Below are positions 43,391-52,074 of a stretch of DNA of 64,000 nt, one piece after another; the stretch's first letter is position 1; each line of letters begins with the position of its first letter. Source of the stretch: Nocardia paucivorans NBRC 100373. GTDB lineage: Bacteria; Actinomycetota; Actinomycetes; Mycobacteriales; Mycobacteriaceae. The translations under genes and the position numbers were made by a program. The DNA lies in assembly GCF_000308675.1 (NCBI RefSeq), contig NZ_BAGE01000053.1, forward strand, positions 1 to 64,000. The letters run 5' to 3'. Under the pieces are notes generated by a model, which saw only the letters and a list, made by a program, of their open reading frames with translations, was not told the DNA's origin and searched no databases.

Positions 43391-44746
43391 TCAAGGACGC
43401 TTGCGTCGGCGGTAGCGCACCGCACACGGCTGTTGCAGCTGCACCACCATCTTCGAATGATCGTTGCGATAGGTGTCCGACGGCTGTGCCATCTCGAACT
43501 CCCAGTCCCGCAGCAGGATCGAGAAGATCGCCTTGAGCTGCATGAGAGCGAACGCCGCTCCCACGCAGCGGTGGCGGCCGGCGCCGAACGGGATCCAGGT
43601 CCAGCGATTGACGAGGTCGGCCTGGTTGGGGTCGATGTAGCGACCTGGGTCGAAGGTGTTGGGGTCGGGGAAGTCCTCGGGGATCCGGTTGGAAATGGCG
43701 GGGGTGGCGGCCACATGGTCACCGGGGGAGATGGTGTGGCCGCACACCTCGAATTCGCCGCGGGCGACCCGCATCAGGATGATCAGCGGCGGATGCAGGC
43801 GCAGAGTTTCCTTCAGGACGGCCTCCAGCCGCGGGATCTGTCGCAGCGCGTGGAAACTCACCTCTTGGCCGTCGGCGTAGAGTTCGTCGAGTTCGGCGAC
43901 CACGTCGGACAGGATCTGCGGATGCCGCAGTAGTTCGATCACCGTCCACGCCGCCGTCCCGGAGGTGGTGTGGTGGCCGGCGAACATCATGGAGATGAAG
44001 ATGCCGGTGATCTCACCGGCGCTGAACTGGGGGCTGCCGTCGTCCTTGGTGACCGAGACCAGCACATCCAGCAGGTCTCGGTCCTGTTTGCCCTTCGGCG
44101 GATTCGCGATTCGCCCGTTCATGATCTGCTGCACCAGTTCCACCAGCGCGGCCCGGGATTCGTCGCGTCGCCGGAAACTGTCGATCGGCAGGTACGGGTC
44201 CACATACGCCAGCGCGTCGGTGCCGCGTTCCAGGTCGTGATACAGGCGCGCGAAGCGGCTGTCGAGTTCGTTGCGGAACTTCGCCCCGATCAGACACGCC
44301 GAGGACGTGTAGATGGTGAGTTCGGCGAAGAAGTCGAGCAGATCGATCTCGCCCTCGTCGCCCCAGGAGGCCAGCATTCGATTCACCTCGTTCTCGATGG
44401 TGCCGGCGTGGCCGCGCATCTGTTCGGCGCGCAAGGCGGAGTTGTGCAGCATCTCCTTACGCCGTTCGGGACCGGCGTCGAAGACCACGCCCTCCCCGAA
44501 GATCGGTTTCATGAACGGGTATGCCGCGGCCTGGTCGAGGTCTTCGTCGGGGGCTCGGAAGAAGAATTCGTTCGCCTCGGCGCCCGAGAGCAGGATGACC
44601 TGGCGTCCGGCGAGTTCGAACATGCCCACATCACCGCATTCCTGGCGGACCCGGCGCATGAGCGCGATCGGATCGGTGCGGAACTCCTCCAGGTGACCGT
44701 GTTCGTGTTCGCCTCCGGACACCCGCGGTGGTTTCACCAGAGTCAT
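43391..44746 (-). CDS. cyp51: Sterol 14-alpha-demethylase, cytochrome P450 CYP51
   Basis: 451 aa, the same length as M. tuberculosis CYP51 and, as recalled, alike along the whole chain: RVSGGEHEHGHLEEFRTDP, YPFMKPIFGEGVVFDAGPER, ELTIYTSSACLIGAKFR, then the I-helix MMFAGHHTTSGTA. The ExxR motif is in KETLRLHPPLIILMRVA and the heme Cys in FGAGRHRCVGAAF near residue 395. Demethylates 14-alpha-methyl sterols with electrons from a ferredoxin; the likely donor is encoded at 34967. The bacterial physiological substrate is uncertain. Three overlapping palindromes lie just upstream of its start. Confidence 0.95.
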   Translation of the reverse strand: MTLVKPPRVSGGEHEHGHLEEFRTDPIALMRRVRQECGDVGMFELAGRQVILLSGAEANEFFFRAPDEDLDQAAAYPFMKPIFGEGVVFDAGPERRKEMLHNSALRAEQMRGHAGTIENEVNRMLASWGDEGEIDLLDFFAELTIYTSSACLIGAKFRNELDSRFARLYHDLERGTDALAYVDPYLPIDSFRRRDESRAALVELVQQIMNGRIANPPKGKQDRDLLDVLVSVTKDDGSPQFSAGEITGIFISMMFAGHHTTSGTAAWTVIELLRHPQILSDVVAELDELYADGQEVSFHALRQIPRLEAVLKETLRLHPPLIILMRVARGEFEVCGHTISPGDHVAATPAISNRIPEDFPDPNTFDPGRYIDPNQADLVNRWTWIPFGAGRHRCVGAAFALMQLKAIFSILLRDWEFEMAQPSDTYRNDHSKMVVQLQQPCAVRYRRRKRP

Positions 44747-44764
44747 GTGGAAATCCTTCCCCAG

Positions 44765-44808
44765 AGTACTGTCCAGGATCTGTGTCGGACACCTGTCCGG
44801 ACAGTACT
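44765..44808. promoter_or_regulatory. Compound palindromic operator of cyp51
   Basis: The outer arms AGTACTGTCC (44765-44774) and GGACAGTACT (44799-44808) are perfect 10-bp inverted repeats. Inside are GTGTC-G-GACAC (44782-44792) and the perfect palindrome TGTCCGGACA (44794-44803). The element begins 19 bp upstream of the cyp51 start. Its core matches the sites at 35396 and 35577 near the ferredoxin operon. Confidence 0.7.
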
Positions 44809-44924
44809 ATGGAGTGTTGTGTGCAGGCAACCCGTCGTTTACGTGGTCAACCTCGCGAAGCGCCGACATCACCCGAAGCGGAATGCCATAATTCTTGGAC
44901 ACTTGTATGGAATAGTGCTCGATG

Positions 44925-45126
44925 CCCCCTCTGCCTGTACCCGGCAGATGCCGCCACCTCGATCACCGGACAGGTCTTCATCGCCGCCGGCGGTTTCGTC
45001 GCCCGCTACGACCGCCCCCAACCCACCGTCCTCGGCTTCCGCGACCGCACCACCGCCCCACCGTGGTCCCATACCGACCTGCACCGCATGATCACCGGCA
45101 CCGACACCGAAACACCCACCCCATGA
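44925..45126 (+). pseudogene. C-terminal remnant of a short-chain dehydrogenase
   Basis: Only the last part of an SDR remains: LYPADAATSITGQVFIAAGGFVARYD, the usual substrate-loop/C-terminal segment, then a tail QPTVLGFRDR and PPWSHTDLHRMI. The Rossmann motif and catalytic YxxxK are absent; upstream is the cyp51 promoter. The stop overlaps the start of the F420 oxidoreductase at 45123 by ATGA, so the original operon order was probably SDR/oxidoreductase/phosphotransferase before a deletion. Confidence 0.65.
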
Positions 45127-46208
45127 ACGACTTCCCCGAACTCGGCTGCTACGGCCTCCCCGGCCACACCACCGACCCACACACCCTGCTCACCGAGGCC
45201 CGCGACGCCGAACGCCTCGGCTTCGGCGCCCTGTTCCTGTCCGAACGCTTCACCACCAAAGAAGCCATCGCCGTCGCCGCCGCCGCGGGCGCCGTCACCA
45301 CCCGCCTCGGAATCTGCACCGCCGCCACCAACCCCAACACCCGCCACCCCCTGATCACCGCGGGCGCCGCCGTCACCCTGCACCGCCTCACCCGCGGCCG
45401 CTACACCCTCGGCCTCGGCCGCGGTTTCGACGCCCTCTTCCACCTCATGGGCCTTCCCCGCATCACCACCGCCCAACTCCGCGACGCCATCGGCCTCTAC
45501 CGAGCCCTGTGGCGCGGCGACACCGTCCTCGACCACACCGGCCCCACCGGAAACCACCCCCTGCTGCGCCTGGACATCGACCACCCCCAAGACATCCCGA
45601 TCGCCCTCGTCGCCATCGGCCCCAACACCCTGCGCCTGGCCGGGCAGATCGCCGACTCCGTCGTCCTGCACACCTTCCTCACCGACATCGCCACCCGCCG
45701 CGCCGTCGACACCGTCCGCGCCGCTGCCGAAACCGCCGGCCGCGACCCCACCACCATCCGCATCTGGTCGGTCCTGGCCACCGTCGACGACACCCAGGGC
45801 GAACCCGCCCGACTCCGCAAACTCGTCGGCCGCCTCGGCACCTACCTGCAGGGATACGGCGATATCCTCGTCGAGGTCAACGGCTGGGACCACACCGTCC
45901 TCGACGAATTCCGCGCCCACCCCCTCGTCACCGGCGCAACCGGCGCCCTCGACACCGTCGCCGACCTCCATACCCTCACCGAAGTGGAAGAACTCCTACC
46001 CGCCGACTGGCTCGCCGCCTCCGCCACCGGAACCCCCACCGCCTGCGCCGCCCGCATCGCCGACCAGTTCACCGCCGGCGTCGACGGCGTCATCCTGCAC
46101 GGCAACACCCCCACCGAACTGATCCCCGTCCTCGAGGCATGGCGCACCCACCGCGACCCCGGCCGGTTCACCCACCTACCGGCCAACCCCGGCAGGAGCC
46201 ACCGATGA
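45123..46208 (+). CDS. LLM-class F420-dependent oxidoreductase (TIGR03857-like)
   Basis: 361 aa from ATG 45123. Luciferase-like barrel with ELGCYGLPGHTTDPHTLL at the start, LGFGALFLSERFTTKEA, a RLTRGRYTLGLGRGFD segment and VALVAIGPNTLRLAGQIADSVVLH. It fits the TIGR03857 group of F420-dependent enzymes often found near lipid or steroid genes. It overlaps the SDR remnant at its start and the phosphotransferase at its end (ATGA), so the pair is translationally coupled. Confidence 0.9.
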   Translation: MNDFPELGCYGLPGHTTDPHTLLTEARDAERLGFGALFLSERFTTKEAIAVAAAAGAVTTRLGICTAATNPNTRHPLITAGAAVTLHRLTRGRYTLGLGRGFDALFHLMGLPRITTAQLRDAIGLYRALWRGDTVLDHTGPTGNHPLLRLDIDHPQDIPIALVAIGPNTLRLAGQIADSVVLHTFLTDIATRRAVDTVRAAAETAGRDPTTIRIWSVLATVDDTQGEPARLRKLVGRLGTYLQGYGDILVEVNGWDHTVLDEFRAHPLVTGATGALDTVADLHTLTEVEELLPADWLAASATGTPTACAARIADQFTAGVDGVILHGNTPTELIPVLEAWRTHRDPGRFTHLPANPGRSHR

Positions 46209-47251
46209 CCCCCGAACCCGTCACCACCGTCGACGAACTCACCCCCACCTGGCTCACCGCCGCCCTCGGCGCCCCCATCCACGACGTCACCGCCGAACCC
46301 ATCGGCACCGGCCAGATCGGTTCCGTCCACCGCCTACACCTCACCGGCGACCACAACACCCCCCGCACCCTGCTCGCCAAACTCCCCGCCCCCGACCCCG
46401 CCGCCCGCGACATGCTCGCCGGCGCCTACCGACAAGAAATCCGCTTCTACACCGACATAGCCCACACCGTCGCCGTCCGCACCCCCCACTGCCACTATGC
46501 CGCCGCCCGCGGCACCGGCAGTGAATTCACCCTCCTGCTGGAAGACCTCGCACCCGCCCGACAAGGCGACCAACTCACCGGATGCACCATCGCCCAAGCC
46601 CACGCCGCCGTCGCCAACCTCGCCGGACTCCACGCCCCCCGCTGGTGCGACCCCACCCTGCTCGATATCGACGGCTTCACCCGCAACGGCCCCGCCGAAG
46701 CCGAAATACTCGCCGAACTCTACGGCCCCACCACCGAAATCTTCCTCGATCGTCTCGGCGACCGACTCCACCCCGACGACCACGCCACCCTCCGCGCCTG
46801 CGTCCCCGCCATCGCCGACTGGCTGGTGGCCCGCCCCGAACGCTTCACCCTCATCCACGGCGACTACCGACTCGACAACCTCCTGTTCACCGACACCCGA
46901 CCCCCCACCGTCACCGCCGTCGACTGGCAAACCGTCAACCTGGGCCTACCCGCCCGCGACCTCGCCTACTTCATCACCACCGCCCTCGACACCCCCACCC
47001 GCCGCACCGGCGAAGACGCACTCATCACCACCTACCATCGGCGACTCACCGAACTCGGCGTCACCGACCACCCCCTCGACGACTGCCGCCAGGACCACCG
47101 CTTCGCCGCCCTCCAAGGCCCCCTCATCACCATCCTCGGCGCCGCCTACAGCACTCCCGGCGACCGCGGCGACGCCATGTTCGCCACCATGGCCCGACGC
47201 AGCTGCGCAGCCATCCGCGACCACCACTCACTCGAACAAAAACCCGCCTGA
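46205..47251 (+). CDS. APH/ecdysteroid-kinase-like phosphotransferase
   Basis: 348 aa from ATG 46205, behind AGGAG and overlapping the upstream stop. A protein-kinase-like small-molecule kinase: the N-lobe has GTGQIGSVHRLHL and the ATP-binding Lys in LLAKLPAP, the hinge region is LLLEDLAP, the catalytic loop LIHGDYRLDNLLF near residue 220 and the metal Asp in VDWQTVNLG near 240. All essential residues are present. Similar enzymes phosphorylate choline, aminoglycosides or steroids; coupling to an F420 oxidoreductase favours a lipid or steroid-like alcohol, as inference. Confidence 0.88.
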   Translation: MTPEPVTTVDELTPTWLTAALGAPIHDVTAEPIGTGQIGSVHRLHLTGDHNTPRTLLAKLPAPDPAARDMLAGAYRQEIRFYTDIAHTVAVRTPHCHYAAARGTGSEFTLLLEDLAPARQGDQLTGCTIAQAHAAVANLAGLHAPRWCDPTLLDIDGFTRNGPAEAEILAELYGPTTEIFLDRLGDRLHPDDHATLRACVPAIADWLVARPERFTLIHGDYRLDNLLFTDTRPPTVTAVDWQTVNLGLPARDLAYFITTALDTPTRRTGEDALITTYHRRLTELGVTDHPLDDCRQDHRFAALQGPLITILGAAYSTPGDRGDAMFATMARRSCAAIRDHHSLEQKPA

Positions 47252-47384
47252 ACCCCCACCCGAACACCGGCGAAAACGCTGTCCCACCCGGAAATCCCCG
47301 ACACCGCGACACAGTTGCCGGCACCTGCCCGAAGCCCCGGACAACGAGACGACATCGACGGCGGGCACCCGAGAAACCCACCGC

Positions 47385-48282
47385 TCAGCGGTCATCACCC
47401 GCCTCATCACCGTCCCCGACGGCAACCGGACCCGACGGATGCGCACTCCACTGCGACCACGACCCCGGATACAGTGCCGCATCGACCCCCACCAACTTCA
47501 ACGCCGCCACCCCCACCGCCGCAGTCACCCCCGACCCGCAATACACCCCCACCGTGGCCGCATCCCCAACCCCGATCTCGGCGAACAACGCGGCCAACTC
47601 CGCCGAGGAACGGAAAAACCCCCGCTCGTCGAGCAACGCCGCCCCCGGCACATTACGAGCCCCGGGAATATGCCCCGCCACCGGATCCACCGGCTCCACC
47701 TCACCCCGGAAACGCTCCGGCGACCGCATATCGACCAACACCCCCCGCTCGGGCACCGCCGCCGTCTCGATCGTGGTCAACGTCGCCAACGCCCCCTCGT
47801 ACAGATCGTCGAACACAACCCGGATATCACCGGCAACCGGATGCTCGACACCATCGACGAGCTCATACCCCGCCGCCACCCACGCCCCCAACCCACCATC
47901 CAGAATCCGCACATCATGAATCCCCGCCGCCCGCAACACCCACCATGCCCGCGCCGACCCCGCCCGATTCCAGTCGTCGTACACCACGATCGGCACCCCG
48001 GCACACGCCCCCCCACCGCCGCGCCGCCGCCTGCACCGCCACCCCCTTCGGCAACGGATGCCGACCATGACCGGTCACCGAACGATCCGACAACTCGGTC
48101 TCCAGATCCGCATACACGGCACCCGGAATATGCCCCAACACATAATCGGCGCGCCCATCGGGCCGATCCAACCGCCACCGGACATCGACAACGGTCACCG
48201 GGTCGGCGGCCGCGATCCGCTCGGCCAACTCCGCGACCGTGATCAACGTATCGGTGCGGAACGTCTCCGCGCGATAAGCCAT
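47385..48282 (-). pseudogene. Two-domain rhodanese (sulfurtransferase), frameshifted
   Basis: From ATG 48282 (GAGAGGGG upstream) the frame reads MAYRAETFRTDTLITVAEL, VDVRW and YVLGHIPGAVYADLE, a first rhodanese domain. At a run of seven C (48008-48014; G on the coding strand) the match moves to another frame: VPIVVYDDWNRAGSARAWWVLRAAGI and VPERGVLVDMRSPERFRGE. It ends with the active-site VYCGSGVTAAVGV and a normal C-terminus. A single indel in the homopolymer would restore a full thiosulfate sulfurtransferase of about 297 aa. It may be a real null or phase-variable gene, or a sequencing error. Confidence 0.8.
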
Positions 48283-48571
48283 ATCGCGACCCCTCTCGTC
48301 CGAACGACAAGAACCCTCGGCTCGGGCCGCCCCACCGGCCCACGCGAACACCGACCGGCGAAGCGACCACAAAACGTGACGAACCCGCGAACGGGGAAAC
48401 CCTCGTAGTCAAACAACAGGCCCCGAACGAGAAAAGAGTTGCACCACACCTGATTCGAATACTGGCGCCGCACCGAACAACCACCCACCCGGCGCACCGA
48501 ACCCACCGACGACGACACCGGCCACCCGCCCACAGTGGGCAACACCCCCACAACATGGCACCATCTGGCAG
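48283..48571. other. Intergenic region between rhodanese and AraC genes
   Basis: A divergent 289-bp gap. It must carry the promoters of the rhodanese gene (leftward) and the AraC/VOC/UvrA cassette (rightward). A less GC-rich stretch around 48,400-48,470 is the likeliest promoter zone. No clear palindrome was found. Confidence 0.35.
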
Positions 48572-49015
48572 ATGACCGGCACATCCGACGCGACACAACG
48601 GCTACGCGACCTCGCACGACTACGTCGCGTCCGCGACCGGATCGACCGCGAATACGCCCAACCCCTCGACGTCGAAGCGCTCGCCCGCGACGCCCACATG
48701 TCCGCCGGACACCTCAGCCGCGAATTCCGCCGCGCCTACGGCGAATCACCGTACTCGTACCTGATGACCCGCCGCATCGAACGCGCCATGACCCTCCTGC
48801 GCCGCGGCGACCTCAGCGTCACCGAAGTCTGCTTCGCCGTCGGCTGCTCCTCCCTCGGCACCTTCAGCACCCGCTTCACCGAACTGGTCGGAGTACCCCC
48901 CAGCGTCTACCGCCGTCAAGCCATGAACGCCACCGCCGGCATGCCACCATGTGTGGCCAAACAGGTCACCAGACCGATCAGGAATCGAGAAGCACCGTCA
49001 CGCAAGACCACCTAG
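48572..49015 (+). CDS. AraC-family regulator, short form
   Basis: 147 aa. Nearly the whole protein is the AraC double helix-turn-helix: DVEALARDAHMSAGHLSREFRRAYGESPYSYLMTRRIERA and then LSVTEVCFAVGCSSLGTFSTRFTELVGVPPSVYRR. It has no separate sensor domain, only about 25 extra residues at each end. It precedes a VOC-domain gene and a UvrA-like gene on the same strand and probably controls them. Start ATG 48572 has only a weak ribosome site. Confidence 0.92.
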   Translation: MTGTSDATQRLRDLARLRRVRDRIDREYAQPLDVEALARDAHMSAGHLSREFRRAYGESPYSYLMTRRIERAMTLLRRGDLSVTEVCFAVGCSSLGTFSTRFTELVGVPPSVYRRQAMNATAGMPPCVAKQVTRPIRNREAPSRKTT

Positions 49016-49025
49016 CGTGACAGCC

Positions 49026-49436
49026 GTGAACATCACCATCCACCAGACCTACCTCCCACACGACGACGCCGAAGCCGCCCTCACCTTCTACCGCGACACC
49101 CTCGGCTTCGAAGTCCGCAACGACGTCGGCTACAACGGGATGCGCTGGATCACCGTCGGACCCACCAACCAACCCGACGTCTCCATCGTCCTACACCCAC
49201 CGGCCGCCGACCCCGGCATCACCGACGACGAACGCCGCACCATCACCGAAATGATGGCCAAAGGCACCTACGCCGCCATCAACCTGGCCACCACCGACCT
49301 CGACGGCACCTTCGAACGACTCCAGGCCGCCGACGCCGAAGTCGTCCAAGAACCGATCGACCAACCCTACGGCGTCCGCGACTGCGCCTTCCGCGACCCC
49401 GCCGGCAACCTGATCCGCATCCAAGAACGACGCTGA
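49026..49436 (+). CDS. VOC (glyoxalase/bleomycin-resistance) family protein
   Basis: 136 aa from GTG 49026 (GTG 49017 is an alternative). Paired beta-alpha-beta-beta-beta modules: AALTFYRDTLGFEVRNDVG at the start and the second module ending in GVRDCAFRDPAGNLIRIQE with a typical Glu ligand. His in TIHQTYLPH may be the first metal ligand. Members are glyoxalases, dioxygenases or drug-binding resistance proteins. Placement between AraC and a UvrA-like ATPase suggests a drug-protection role; this is inference. Confidence 0.9.
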   Translation: MNITIHQTYLPHDDAEAALTFYRDTLGFEVRNDVGYNGMRWITVGPTNQPDVSIVLHPPAADPGITDDERRTITEMMAKGTYAAINLATTDLDGTFERLQAADAEVVQEPIDQPYGVRDCAFRDPAGNLIRIQERR

Positions 49437-49485
49437 ACACCCACCCCACCCGACGCGGACAGCCCGCCCCACACAGGAAGACACG

Positions 49486-51882
49486 ATGACCACGGCCACC
49501 ACGACCGACACCCCATCACCCGTCCTGCACCCCGCCGACAGCCACGACCTCATCCGCGTCCACGGCGCACGCGTGAACAACCTCCGCGACATCGACATCG
49601 CCATCCCCAAACGCCGACTCACGGTCTTCACCGGCGTCTCCGGCTCCGGCAAGAGCTCCCTGGTATTCGGCACCATCGCCGCCGAATCGCAACGACTGAT
49701 CAACGAAACCTACAGCGCCTTCGTCCAAGGCTTCATGCCCACCCTCGCCCGCCCCGAGGTCGACGTCCTCGACGGACTCACCACCACCATCATCGTCGAC
49801 CAACAACGCCTGGGCTCCGACCCCCGCTCCACCGTCGGCACCGTCACCGACGCCAACGCCATGCTGCGCATCCTGTTCAGCCGACTCGGCGACCCCCACA
49901 TCGGCCCACCCAGCGCCTACTCCTTCAACACCGCCTCGGTCCGCGCCGCCGGCGCCATCACCGTGGAACGCGGCCCCGGCAAAGCCAAACCCGTCAAAGC
50001 GACCTTCTCCCGCACCGGCGGCATGTGCACCCGCTGCGAAGGCCGCGGCACCATCAACGATATCGACCTCACCCAGCTCTACGACGACACCAAATCACTG
50101 GCCGAAGGCGCATTCACCATCCCCGGCTGGAAATCCGACAGCTTCTGGACCGTCCGCGTCTACGCCGAATCCGGCTTCGTCGACCCCCACAAACCCATCC
50201 GCGACTACACCGAAAAAGAACTCCACGATTTCCTCTACAAAGAACCGGTCAAAGTCAAGATCGACGGCGTCAATCTCACCTACGAAGGCCTGATCCCCAA
50301 AATCCGCAAATCCTTCCTCGCCAAAAACCCCGAATCGATGCAACCGCACATCCGGGCATTCGTGGAACGAGCGGTCACCTTCACCACCTGCCCCGACTGC
50401 GCCGGCACCCGCCTCAGCGAACAGGCCCGCTCCTCCCGCATCCGCGGCATCAATATCGCCGACGCCTGCGCCATGGAAATCACAGACCTCGCCGAATGGG
50501 TCCGCGACCTCGACGAACCCACGGTCGCGCCCCTGCTGGCCGCACTACGCCAAACCCTCGACTCGTTCGTGGAAATCGGCCTCGGCTACCTCAGCCTCGA
50601 CCGTCCCGCCGGCACCCTCTCCGGCGGCGAGGCCCAACGCGTCAAAGTGATTCGCCACCTCGGCTCCGCCCTCACCGACATCACCTACGTCTTCGACGAA
50701 CCCACCGCCGGCCTGCACCCCCACGACATCCAACGCATGAACAACCTGCTGCTACGGCTACGGGACAAAGGCAACACCGTCCTGGTTGTGGAACACAAAC
50801 CGGAAACCATCGCCATCGCCGACCACATCGTCGACCTCGGCCCCGGCGCAGGCAGCGCCGGCGGCACCATCTGCTACGAAGGCACCCTCGAAGGACTACG
50901 CCGCAGCAACACCATCACCGGCCGCCACTTCGACGACCGCGCCACCCTCAAAACCACCCTCCGCACCCCCACCGGCACCCTGAAAATCCGCGGAGCCACC
51001 ACCAACAACCTCCGCAACATCGACGTCGACATCCCCCTCGGCGTGCTCTGCGTCGTCACCGGCGTCGCCGGCTCCGGCAAAAGCTCCCTCATCCACGGCT
51101 CCATCCCCACTTCCGCCGGCGTGATCACCGTCGACCAAACACCCATCCGCGGCTCACGCCGCAGCAACCCCGCCACCTACACCGGACTACTCGACCCCAT
51201 CCGCAAGGCCTTCGCCAAAGCCAACAGCGTCAAACCCGCACTGTTCAGCGCCAACTCCGAAGGCGCCTGCCCCACCTGCAACGGCATCGGCGTCATCTAC
51301 ACCGACCTGGCCATGATGGCCGGCGTCGCCACCCCCTGCGAAGAGTGCGAAGGAAAACGCTTCCAACCGGCCGTCCTGGAATACCGCCTCGCCGGCCGCG
51401 ACATCAGCGAAGTACTCGCCATGTCGGTGACCGAAGCCGAACAGTTCTTCGCCACCGAAGAAGCACGTACACCGGCCGCGCACGCCATCCTGAAACGACT
51501 CGACGACGTCGGACTCGGATACCTCACCCTCGGCCAACCCCTCACCACCCTCTCCGGCGGCGAACGGCAACGCCTCAAACTGGCCGGCCACATGGCCGAC
51601 AAAGGCGGCATCTACGTCCTCGACGAACCCACATCCGGCCTCCACCTCGCCGACGTCGAACACCTCCTCGGCCTCCTCGACCGACTGGTCGACGCCGGGA
51701 AATCGGTCATCGTCATCGAACACCACCAAGCGGTCATGGCACACGCCGACTGGATCATCGACCTCGGTCCCGGCGCCGGCCACGACGGCGGACAAATCGT
51801 CTTCGAAGGCACCCCCGCCGACCTCGTCGCCGCCCGCTCCACCCTCACCGGCGAACACCTCGCCACCTACATCGGCGCCTGA
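49486..51882 (+). CDS. Class II UvrA-like ATPase (DrrC type)
   Basis: 798 aa. AGGAAG lies about 8 nt before ATG 49486. Duplicated ABC ATPase: Walker A GVSGSGKSS at 50-58 and GVAGSGKSS near 527, signatures TLSGGEAQR and TLSGGERQR, Walker B VFDEPTAGLH and VLDEPTSGLH. Zinc-binding CTRCEGRG/CPDC and CPTCNG/CEEC pairs are present. It is about 150 residues shorter than housekeeping UvrA, as in class II proteins such as DrrC that protect against DNA-intercalating drugs. Probably binds damaged or drug-bound DNA. It follows the AraC and VOC genes by 49 nt. Confidence 0.93.
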   Translation: MTTATTTDTPSPVLHPADSHDLIRVHGARVNNLRDIDIAIPKRRLTVFTGVSGSGKSSLVFGTIAAESQRLINETYSAFVQGFMPTLARPEVDVLDGLTTTIIVDQQRLGSDPRSTVGTVTDANAMLRILFSRLGDPHIGPPSAYSFNTASVRAAGAITVERGPGKAKPVKATFSRTGGMCTRCEGRGTINDIDLTQLYDDTKSLAEGAFTIPGWKSDSFWTVRVYAESGFVDPHKPIRDYTEKELHDFLYKEPVKVKIDGVNLTYEGLIPKIRKSFLAKNPESMQPHIRAFVERAVTFTTCPDCAGTRLSEQARSSRIRGINIADACAMEITDLAEWVRDLDEPTVAPLLAALRQTLDSFVEIGLGYLSLDRPAGTLSGGEAQRVKVIRHLGSALTDITYVFDEPTAGLHPHDIQRMNNLLLRLRDKGNTVLVVEHKPETIAIADHIVDLGPGAGSAGGTICYEGTLEGLRRSNTITGRHFDDRATLKTTLRTPTGTLKIRGATTNNLRNIDVDIPLGVLCVVTGVAGSGKSSLIHGSIPTSAGVITVDQTPIRGSRRSNPATYTGLLDPIRKAFAKANSVKPALFSANSEGACPTCNGIGVIYTDLAMMAGVATPCEECEGKRFQPAVLEYRLAGRDISEVLAMSVTEAEQFFATEEARTPAAHAILKRLDDVGLGYLTLGQPLTTLSGGERQRLKLAGHMADKGGIYVLDEPTSGLHLADVEHLLGLLDRLVDAGKSVIVIEHHQAVMAHADWIIDLGPGAGHDGGQIVFEGTPADLVAARSTLTGEHLATYIGA

Positions 51883-51912
51883 CCCTCACCGCCTACGCTC
51901 GACACACCACCA

Positions 51913-51937
51913 TCCGATATCGGACACCGGCGGTGTC
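51913..51937. promoter_or_regulatory. Two abutting palindromes upstream of DoxX gene
   Basis: TCCGATATCGGA (51913-51924) is a perfect 12-bp palindrome and overlaps by two bases GACACCG-G-CGGTGTC (51923-51937), a perfect 7-bp-arm inverted repeat. They lie between the UvrA-like stop and the DoxX start. They could be a regulator site for doxX or part of a terminator; the absence of a T-tract favours the first. Confidence 0.45.
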
Positions 51938-52074
51938 GTGACAGCGAAGACCACGCCGACACGACACCGCCGAGCACACCCGAAACAGGCCACCCCGGCG
52001 ACTCGGGCCGACCGGGCGCACGGCCACCGGCCCGCACCCTCCCGAAAACCCGGCCAACCGGAAAGGAGCCCCGT

